From Baffinella frigidus (Eukaryota; Cryptophyceae; Cryptomonadales; Baffinellaceae), in the NCBI GenBank assembly GCA_026770585.1, contig MU646504.1:1-11367 (forward strand): a stretch of DNA of 11,367 bases, read 5' to 3'. Positions within the stretch are counted from its first letter, which is position 1; every line of letters starts with the position of its first letter. Under the pieces are notes generated by a model, which worked only from the letters and a program-made list of their open reading frames with translations, did no database searches and had not been told where the DNA came from. The translations under genes and the position numbers were made by a program. Of the stretch, positions 5,347-11,367 are shown piece by piece.

Positions 5347-5715
5347 CCCACCCCAAGAGAACCACCCTGTATCCCCTCTTCACGAGCCTCTGCACTGGAG
5401 AGCGAAACGCGATCCGAGAGCAAAAATGCTTTCTCTGCAGTCCTTTCTACGGAAGGGCGTGTCGTTGGCATATGTTGGGAGAAATTAAAACCTAAAGGAC
5501 CTAAAGGACCATAAGGACAAGGACTTCATAAGCTCCATAAAGGACCTAAAGGACCTAAAGGACCTAAGCTCCATAAGCTCGGTAAAGGGTGCTCTGCAGT
5601 CCTTTCTAACGCGATCCGAAGGCAAAAATGCTTTCTCTGCAGATCCCTTCTACGGAACGGCGTGTCGTTGGCATATGTTGGGAGAAATTAAAACCTAAAG
5701 GACCTAAAGGGGGAA
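5347..5715 (-). repeat. interspersed repeat, two units in inverse orientation
   Basis: Relative to the copies at 9.2-11.0 kb this block is reversed. The first unit (about 5347-5500) matches the reverse complement of the 10571-10740 copy, and the second (about 5590-5715) that of 10457-10570. Shared landmarks are CTTTCTCTGCAG, the CTACGGAA-GGCGTGTCGTTGGC box, CATATGTTGGGAGAAATTAA and a terminal CCTAAAGGA array. Short open frames exist in all phases, and none looks conserved as protein. Confidence 0.82.
5490..5590. repeat. CCTAAAGGA 9-bp satellite mixed with CTCCATAAG
   Basis: The 9-base units CCTAAAGGA, CCATAAGGA and CTCCATAAG interleave over about 100 bp between the two interspersed units. 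Short versions also lie at 5691-5710 and 6010-6028. Confidence 0.85.
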
Positions 5716-6534
5716 AACTAGGGAGGAGGACGCTAATGCGCACTGCTCCTGGGTGGATCCCCCCATATGGGTAGTGGCAGTCTCTTGGTTACGAAAACTC
5801 TGGTGCAGTTCCCAGACTTTTTCCTAATCTCGCCTCAATTCTTGCACCGTGCATTTTCACTTTCGAATAAAGTCAATAAGTGCCAATAAGGACACAAAAC
5901 TCCCTGTGTCTAACTCGCATACTTGTAAAAGACCCCCTAGACGGGCCTATCGGGACTTTCCACGGAAGGTTCAGGTGACCGGCTACGCGTATGGCGGGCT
6001 CGAATAAATCCTAAAGGTCCTAAAGGTCGTGGATAGGTTTACCTCCCGGCAGGGCGCAGCCCTCCCTTCCCCACGCGCCGCAGGCGCACGGATTTCTTGG
6101 GGGGTAAACATCACACCACGAGGCATCTGTGACATCAAGTTTCGCGTCGGCTCGATGTTGGGTGGTCAGTGAGCCCCCGAAAAATGAATCAACCTACGAA
6201 CAAAGCCGGATTTCTCTCCAACGCCCGTGAAAACTGTACAGTAGTTTACTGGATGGTGCTGGGCATCTTGATTAGTGAGTCCTCGCACAATATGTCAACT
6301 TTTCACAAACATAGTAGTGTTGCCGACGAGTCCAGGCCAAAGTGACTTGTCAGTTTTGTTTGTTGGCAACTCATAAAACTGGCCAAAACTCCATCCTGGT
6401 TGTTTTTTACATGACCCGCAACAAACAGGCAAACGAACTGGTGCACCACCTCCCAGCAAGTTTCAGTTTTTTTCAAGAACAAGAAGTTATGAGACTGATT
6501 GATGGGTTCTCGTCGGCCAGAATACCCTAAAGCT
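5716..6534. other. unassigned single-copy stretch
   Basis: I find no convincing gene here. The longest frame, 6342-6530 plus, opens with GTG and has no methionine until late. A short CCTAAAGGT pair lies at 6010-6028. The stretch contains AATAAA at 5866-5871 and a CTGTACAG palindrome near 6235, both possibly by chance. Confidence 0.5.
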
Positions 6535-8004
6535 TAAAGCCTAAAGCCTAAACTCTGAAACCTGAACCCTAAACCCCGAACCTTGATCCCTAAACCCTAA
6601 ACCCTAAAACCTCAACCCTCAACCCTAAACCCTCGCAATAAACCCTAAACCCTAAACACTGAACCCTGAACACTAAAAACTGAACCCTGAACACTAAACA
6701 ATAAACACTAAACCTTCAACCCAGGTAAACCCCTAAACCCTAAACCCAACATCCCAAACCCCAGCCTCCAAACCCTAAACTCCAACACCTGAACCCTGAA
6801 CTCTGAACCCTAAACACTGAACACTGAACACTGAACACTGAACACTGAACACTGAACACTGAACACTGAACACTGAACACTGAACCCTACACCATAAATC
6901 CTACACCCTAAGCCTTAACCCTGCAACCTATACCCTAAATCCTAAAAGGATACTCACCTGTAAGAACACCCTTGCTCGAGGATCCCTCAACCCTAAACCC
7001 AAAACCCTCAACATTGAACCCTCAACCCTGAACCCTAAACCCTAAATCCTAAACCCTCATCCCTACACCCTGAATGCCTACCCCCTTATACCCTGCACCC
7101 TGAACCCAAAAACAAAACAAAAAAAGTCCAAACCCTAAACACCGAACCCTAAACCCCTGAACCGTAAACACTGAACCCAAAACCCAAAACCCTGAACCCT
7201 GAACCCTAAGCCGACCACTTAAAACCTGAACCCCAAAACCTTAAATCCTAGTCCCTAATCCCTGAACCATCAAGACTAAGCCCTGAACCTTCAACCCCAC
7301 ATTCTGAATCCTAAACCCTAAACCCTAAACCCTGAACAATAAACCCTCAACCCTAAACCCAAAACCCTAAACCTCAAACCATAAACCCTGAAGCTTGAAC
7401 ACTAACCCCTAAACCCTAAACCCTAAACCCTAAACCCTGAACCCTAAACCCTAACCCCTAACCCCTAAACCCAAAACCCCGCACCCTAAACCCTAAATCC
7501 TGATTTCTGAACCCTGAACCCTAAACACTGAACCCTAGACCCCAAACCCTAATCCCTAAATCCTAAACCCTACACCCTAAACCCTAGACACTGAACCCTA
7601 AACCCTAAACCCTAAACCCTAGATCCTAATCCCTCAACACTAAACCCTACAACTCTAAACCCTACACCCTAACCCCTGAACCCTACGCCCTAAGCCCTAC
7701 ACCCTGAATCCTAAACCTTCAACGCTCAACCCTAAACTCTAAACCCTGCACCCCAAACCCTACACCCTACACCCTAGACCCAAAACCCTGAACCCCGAAC
7801 CCTACACCCTACCCCCTTCACCCTGAACCCTAAACCCTAAACCCTAAACCCCACACCCTCAACGCTAAACCTTGAACCCTGACCCCTAACCCCTAACCCC
7901 TAAACACTCAACCCTGAACCCTAAACCCTAAACCCTGAATCCTAAACCTTGAACCCTAACCCCTAACCCCCCAACTCTAAACCCTAAACCCTAAACCCTA
8001 AAAC

Positions 8005-8050
<46 letters not shown>

Positions 8051-8261
8051 ACCCTAAACCCTAAACCCTAAACTCGAAACCCTAAACCCTAAACTCTGAA
8101 CCCTAAATTCCAAACCCCAAACCCTAACCCCTAAACCCCAAACTCTAAACCCTAAACCCCAAACATTAATTATTCAACACTGAACACTAAACACTGAACC
8201 ATACACCATAAACCCTAGACCCCGAGTCCTAAGCTTTAACCCTGCACCCAAACCCTAGAGC
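6535..8261 (+). repeat. degenerate telomere-like array (CCCTAAA strand on plus)
   Basis: About 1.7 kb of heptamers read CCCTAAA, CCCTGAA, CACTGAA, CCCTCAA and CCCTACA. Homogeneous blocks are (CACTGAA)x10 at 6815-6884 and (CCTCAAC)x7 at 8004-8052. Strand orientation is opposite to the repeats in the MYND introns as written on plus. Heavy degeneration, with sequence continuing on both sides, argues for an internal array and not an active chromosome end. No exon is confirmed inside. Confidence 0.92.
6948..6981 (+). repeat. island in the array resembling a palindromic-family end, copy 1
   Basis: GGATACTCACCTGTAAGAAC followed by ACCCTTGCTCGA interrupts the heptamers. It is about 85 percent identical by eye to 8262-8292. 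It also resembles the arm end GGTTACTCGCGAGTAAGAAC of element 4. Confidence 0.55.
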
Positions 8262-8456
8262 GGTACTCGCCTATGAGAACACCCTTGTTCGATGGTGAGT
8301 CGGTGGTCGTGTTTTTTCAATAGTATCAGCGTGTTGACTAAACCTCTCGTAGTCAACCCTCTGGTTCTGAATGCAAAACACGCAGTTGTCGAATCCGTTC
8401 CGTGTTCTTAAGTTACGGGCTCGTGAACAAGCTGTACTCCTGTATCCCTATAAATC
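8262..8456. other. unique island within the telomere-like array
   Basis: It starts with the second copy of the 6948 motif (GGTACTCGCCTATGAGAAC), followed by CGATG/GTGAGT, a good donor-like site at 8294. It contains a perfect 8-bp stem, GTTGACTA (8333-8340) with TAGTCAAC (8350-8357). No convincing reading frame was found. It could hold a short exon of a plus-strand gene, but no partner exons were identified. Confidence 0.5.
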
Positions 8457-8735
8457 CTAGACCCTAAACCCTAAACCCCAAACCCCAAACCCTAAACCCT
8501 ACATAAAACCTAAACTCTAAACCCTAAACCATAAATTCTAAAACCTAAACCCTAAACCCTAAACCCTACACACTAAACCCTAAACCCTAAACCCTACACC
8601 CCAAACCCTAAACACTAAACCATAAACACTAAACCCTAAACCCAGGTAAAACCCTAAACCCTAAACCCCACACCCCACACCTCAAACCCTAAACCCTACA
8701 CCCTAACCCCTTTACCCTGAACCGTGAACCTGTTC
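8457..8735 (+). repeat. telomere-like array, second block
   Basis: CCCTAAA-type heptamers continue after the island in the same orientation as 6535-8261, with CCCTACA and CCCCAAA variants. They end near ACCGTGAACC. Confidence 0.9.
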
Positions 8736-8740
8736 GATTT

Positions 8741-8761
8741 ATCCCGAAAATCCCCGGGCCA
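8741..8761. repeat. 21-bp repeat shared with 10202-10222
   Basis: ATCCCGAAAATCCCCGGGCC plus A is identical at both sites. At 10.2 kb it belongs to a short tandem GAAAATCCC array. Confidence 0.85.
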
Positions 8762-8770
8762 CCCCAGAGA

Positions 8771-9073
8771 TCCTTTAGGTCCTTTAGGTTCTTCGAGCTT
8801 CCAACATCGGCGGACACCGGAACTGGTTCTGTAGAAAGGCCATGCTTTCTTTCGGATCAGATTAAGCCCCCAATGTACAGAGAAATAAGCAAATTCTCAT
8901 GTATTTTTTAGGTCCTTTAGGTTTTAAATGCCCCCAACGTATGCCACCAACACGTCCTTCCGTAGAAAGGACTGCAGAGAAAGCATTTTAGGTCCTTTAG
9001 GTTCTTCGAGCTCCCAACATAGGCGGACACCGGAACTTATTCTGCAGAAAGGCCATGCTTCCTTTCGAATCAG
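8771..9073 (+). repeat. interspersed repeat fragments with a duplicated 85-bp segment
   Basis: The segment from TCCTTTAGGT through TTCTTCGAGCT, GGCGGACACCGGAACT and AGAAAGGCCATGCTT occurs at about 8771-8860 and again at about 8989-9073. Between them is a partial copy of the main family (CCAACACGTCCTTCCGTAGAAAGG). All are in the CCTTTAGGT orientation. Confidence 0.8.
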
Positions 9074-9100
9074 CAGAAAAGCCATGCTTTATTTCCATTA

Positions 9101-9240
9101 CACTGCCAGGCCGGATATTTTGTAAAAGTCAATTCACCCACAAAATCTGTCAACTTAAAAACGAGGTACACGTTACGGGTACTTCTTTACTACACATTCG
9201 CAGATGAGTTGACCAAAACAAAAACTCCGGCCTGACAGTG
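9101..9240. mobile_element. 140-bp MITE with terminal inverted repeats and 5-bp target duplication
   Basis: The terminal repeats CACTGCCAGGCCGGA (9101-9115) and TCCGGCCTGACAGTG (9226-9240) match at 14 of 15 positions. Weaker pairing continues inward (TTTTGT with ACAAAA, GTCAATTCA with TGAGTTGAC). The element is flanked by a direct repeat CATTA at 9096-9100 and 9241-9245. It has no coding capacity, so it would need a transposase from elsewhere. CAC ends with 5-bp duplications are known for Transib-like elements, but assignment from ends this short is weak. Confidence 0.78.
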
Positions 9241-9242
9241 CA

Positions 9243-9630
9243 TTAGGTCCTTGAGGTTTCAATTTCGCCCAACATGTTTGCTTTCGGATCGCTTTTCGCT
9301 CTCCAGTGCAGAGGCTCGGTTCTCTTCGTTATTTCCGTTATTTCTTTAGGTTCTTTAGGTTGTAATTTCTCCCAACATGGCCCAACGACACGCCCTTCCG
9401 TAGAAAGGATCTGCATAGAAAGCATGTTTGCTTTCGGATCGCATTTCGCTCTCCAGTGCAAAGGCTCGTGAAGAGGGGATAGTGGGTGGTTCTCTTGGGG
9501 TGTTTGAGTTGGACCAAAAAGGTACAGGCTCGCACACACACCGAACCCAAGTCAGCCGTTCTAAGGCTCATGGTATCCCATGGTCGGAGCATAAGATCTC
9601 CAATCACGGATACCCCCCAAGGTGAGAGGC
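9243..9630 (+). repeat. interspersed repeat: partial plus long copy
   Basis: A fragment at 9243-9325 is followed by a long copy (about 9351-9630). Ordered landmarks are CTTTAGGTT, TTCTCCCAACAT, CCAACGACACGCCC, GCTTTCGGATCGC, CTCTCCAGTGCA, GGCTCGTGAAGAGGGGATA, CCGAACCCAAGTCAGCC and GGCTCATGGTATCCCATGG. The matching copy is at 10571-10859. Open frames in it on both strands are shadows. Confidence 0.85.
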
Positions 9631-9973
9631 AAGGTGAAAGGAGAAAATTGTGGTTGTCTAGGGATTTCCCCCACTGTACGGACGTCAGCAAAGTTAAGGG
9701 CAATTCAAGCGTCAGAAATCAACACCAGTAAGACATCAAAACAGTGGTGACTGTACAGAGGTTTCCCCCAGGCTGTACAGAATGTAGCTGCGCAAAGACA
9801 CATGGGGAGCTACTCTTTGCAAATTCTCAGACATTTCCGTAACCTTTTCCTTCAGGTCCTTTAGGTTTTGATTTCTCTCAACATGGCCCAACGACATGCC
9901 TTTCCATAAAGTTAATCACAAACTTTTCAGTGAAATCCCAAGGCTGAAAATCCCAAGAAAATCCCGTACGCAG
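9631..9973. other. mostly unassigned, one repeat fragment
   Basis: A short piece of the interspersed family lies at about 9853-9905 (TCAGGTCCTTTAGGTTTT, then CAACATGGCCCAACGACA). CTGTACAGA occurs twice near 9750-9780. AAATCCC units begin at 9935. No gene is supported. Confidence 0.5.
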
Positions 9974-10069
9974 GAGGACCACATCGATCTCAAGAAAGAA
10001 GTTGAAGGGCTCAAGACCGTGATCTTCGATCTAAATAGAGACTGTGGTCCCGGTCAGCACATTTTGTGA
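9974..10069 (+). CDS. possible coiled-coil exon
   Basis: After the acceptor-like GTACGCAG the plus strand reads EDHIDLKKEVEGLKTVIFDL and more, to a TGA at 10067-10069. Hydrophobic residues fall at heptad-like spacing. No upstream start or partner exon was found, so this is only a candidate exon or relic. Confidence 0.3.
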   Translation, partial: EDHIDLKKEVEGLKTVIFDLNRDCGPGQHIL

Positions 10070-10070
10070 C

Positions 10071-10186
10071 CGGGCTCTCGTCATTCCTGAAGGACCGCCG
10101 CTTGAGGCCGTCCTCGGATGCAGAGACGGTGGAACGCTCCGCGTTCCTCTCCGCCTCAAGCTCCGCGGCCTTCCTCTTCTCGCCCA
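10071..10186 (-). CDS. possible exon, charged peptide
   Basis: On the minus strand, TTTTCAG precedes and CCCG/GTCACA follows a GC-rich frame. It reads GEKRKAAELEAERNAERS, then TVSASEDGLKRRSFRNDESP. Charged helical composition and splice-like edges suggest an exon, but partners were not found. It converges on the plus-strand candidate at 9974-10069. Confidence 0.35.
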
Positions 10187-10191
10187 CTGAA

Positions 10192-10222
10192 AATCCCGAA
10201 AATCCCGAAAATCCCCGGGCCA
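10192..10222. repeat. short GAAAATCCC tandem array
   Basis: Three GAAAATCCC-type units end in CCCGGGCC. The same motif occurs at 8741-8761, and looser copies lie at 9935-9965. Confidence 0.75.
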
Positions 10223-10258
10223 ACCAATTGTCATGAATTTTAATCCTTTTCGAGGGGG

Positions 10259-10298
10259 GTGCTTTGGTGCTTTGGTGCTTTGGTGCTTTGGTGCTTTT
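10259..10298. repeat. 8-bp tandem repeat GTGCTTTG, five units
   Basis: Five contiguous units start at 10259; the last ends in TTTT. The minus-strand frame crossing it (10031-10456) gains an APKHQSTKAPKH low-complexity stretch from it. That is a reason to distrust the frame. Confidence 0.92.
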
Positions 10299-10456
10299 AT
10301 GGGTTGGGTGAAGCGAACCAAAACTTGAAATTTGTTAAGACGGGCCCGCCTCGGTACCGAAAAACTCGCTGTAACCTGTTTGGCCAGGTGTTCTGCACGG
10401 ATACACTTTTTCGTGTCAGGAGATAAAATTCTTAGTTTTTCCAGGGCTAAGACCAC

Positions 10457-10859
10457 CCCGGAGCTCCTTCAGGTCCTTTAGGTTTTAATTTCGCCCAACA
10501 TATGCCAACGACACGCCGTTCCGTAGAAGGGATCTGCAGGGAAAGCATTTTTGCTTTCGGATCGCGTTTAGGGCCTTTAGGTCCTTTAGGTTTTAATTTC
10601 TCCCAACATATGCCAACGACACGCCCTTCCGTAGAAAGGACTGCAGAGAAAGCATTTTTGCTTTCGGATCGCGTTGAGCTCTCCAGTGCAGAGGCTCGTG
10701 AAGAGGGGATACAGGGTGGCTCTCTTGGGGTGTTTGAGGAGTGCCAATGGCAACACGCTCGCGCACACACCGAACCCAAGTCAGCCTTTATGAGGCTCAT
10801 GGTATTCCATGGTTGAAGTATAAAAGCTGCAGCCACGGATACCCCACAAGGTGAGAGGG
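10457..10859 (+). repeat. interspersed repeat: partial and long copies in tandem
   Basis: The unit at 10457-10570 is followed by the long unit 10571-10859. Each begins with CCTTTAGG units and continues TTTTAATTTC, CCCAACATATGCCAACGACA, TCCGTAGAA and GAAAGCATTTTTGCTTTC, the last a 7-bp-stem hairpin. This pair is the mirror image of 5347-5715. The long unit matches 9351-9630 to GGTGAGAGG. Confidence 0.86.
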
Positions 10860-10920
10860 ATTATGTGGGGGGGTGAGGTGAAATCAGTCAGACACCAAAA
10901 GATGAAAGGAGATAAATGTG

Positions 10921-11037
10921 GTAGGGCCCTTTAGGTCCTTTAGGTCCTTTAGGGTTTAATTTCTCCCAACATAGCCCAACGACACGCCCTTCCGTAGAAA
11001 GGACTGCAAAGACCTTTAGGTCCTTTAGGTCCTTTAC
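10921..11037 (+). repeat. interspersed repeat fragment between two CCTTTAGGT arrays
   Basis: Three CCTTTAGGT units, then the first 75 bp of the family (CTCCCAACATAGCCCAACGA to GACTGCAAAG), then three more units ending at CCTTTACATG. Confidence 0.85.
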
Positions 11038-11212
11038 ATGTGCAAGGGGATCTCAATGGGACGGACTGACCCTAACCTGATCGTGAGGCAGTTGGTGGAG
11101 CCGTTTCCTCATAATTTTTGGACCAAGGTCTGGAATTGGAGCCGTTGGTCCCCCTGCACGGCTTTTGATGGTCTCCCTGAGCGAAAACGTCTGCGAGACT
11201 GCCGCGAGCGTG
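11038..11212. other. unassigned
   Basis: Frames are open on both strands across this stretch and into the following hairpin, but no motif, start context or splice-bounded exon convinces me. Confidence 0.4.
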
Positions 11213-11301
11213 CGATGTCCGATTTCAGATTTGATCAACAGAGATACCCAATCTCGGCGAGCTTGGGTATCTCTGTTGATCAAATTTGAAATCGGACATC
11301 G
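11213..11301. repeat. 38-bp-arm hairpin
   Basis: The arms 11213-11250 and 11264-11301 are reverse complements at 37 of 38 positions around a 13-base loop. The left arm starts CGATGTCCGATTTC and ends GAGATACCCA. No target duplication is visible at the edges. Transcripts from either strand would fold into a long near-perfect stem. Confidence 0.92.
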
Positions 11302-11367
11302 GGAAGGGGGGGCTTTTCCGCCCCGCGTTTGAACAGCCTGTCGATGCAAATCCCTGACCCAAATTTG

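Noticed and set aside
6342-6530. 62-residue plus-strand frame before the telomere-like array
   Set aside because: It starts with GTG, lacks an early ATG and shows no domain.
6535-8735. An active chromosome end
   Set aside because: The array is degenerate, contains unique islands and has kilobases of other sequence on both sides.
10031-10456. 141-residue minus-strand frame
   Set aside because: It begins plausibly but passes through the 8-bp tandem repeat and then reads the GEKRKAAE segment in a different phase.
9243-10836. Several 60-130-residue minus-strand frames at 9.3-9.7 and 10.4-10.8 kb
   Set aside because: They arise from the interspersed repeat, with peptides such as PKGPKG coming from the 9-bp satellite. 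The same DNA is open in several phases, so no frame is favoured.

Overview
The window looks like nuclear DNA of a eukaryotic alga with plant-type telomere repeats (TTTAGGG/CCCTAAA with many TTCAGGG variants), short phase-matched introns and GC-rich exons. The combination of a MYND zinc-finger/helical-repeat protein, this telomere heptamer and dense small palindromic repeats recalls chromerid alveolates such as Chromera velia. That assignment is from memory and was not searched. There are no bacterial operons, rRNA, tRNA or CRISPR arrays.

The main result is a split gene on the minus strand, about 5195 down to 2380. No single open frame reveals it, because its exons are separated by intron-like blocks of telomere heptamers. 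Read on the minus strand, six exons join in consistent phase: a MYND zinc finger (5195-5013), a long helical exon (4863-4411), a 137-bp exon (4176-4040), a 28-bp micro-exon (3855-3828), a 105-bp exon (3664-3560) and a 234-bp last exon (2613-2380, stop TGA). They encode a predicted protein of about 379 residues. Introns 2, 3 and 4 are almost pure CCCTAAA-type repeat on the sense strand, and each ends in a repeat-derived AAACCAG acceptor. An AATAAA lies about 50 bp past the stop.

Intron 5 (2614-3559) holds a second copy of exon 5 at 3135-3233. Each exon copy is followed, in gene direction, by a foldback module. The centre of that module is inverted in one copy relative to the other. Around and inside intron 5 (1680-3338) lies a family of roughly 120-bp palindromes. 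They share a CCTACGGTAGG-like centre but have different arm sequences.

Region by region: 1-130 is a TGG microsatellite. 138-497 is a possible minus-strand coding segment. 500-1700 is hairpins and a 77-bp perfect direct repeat with no convincing gene. 1680-2290 is palindromes. 2380-5195 is the MYND gene. 5228-5715 is an interspersed repeat with 9-bp satellites. 5715-6535 is unassigned. 6535-8735 is a long degenerate telomere-like array in the opposite strand orientation, interrupted by a unique island at 8262-8456. 8755-11037 holds many inverted copies of the 5.3-5.7 kb interspersed repeat, plus a 140-bp MITE with terminal inverted repeats and a 5-bp target duplication (9101-9240). Two small exon-like segments lie near 10.0-10.2 kb. 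The window ends with a 38-bp-arm hairpin at 11213-11301.
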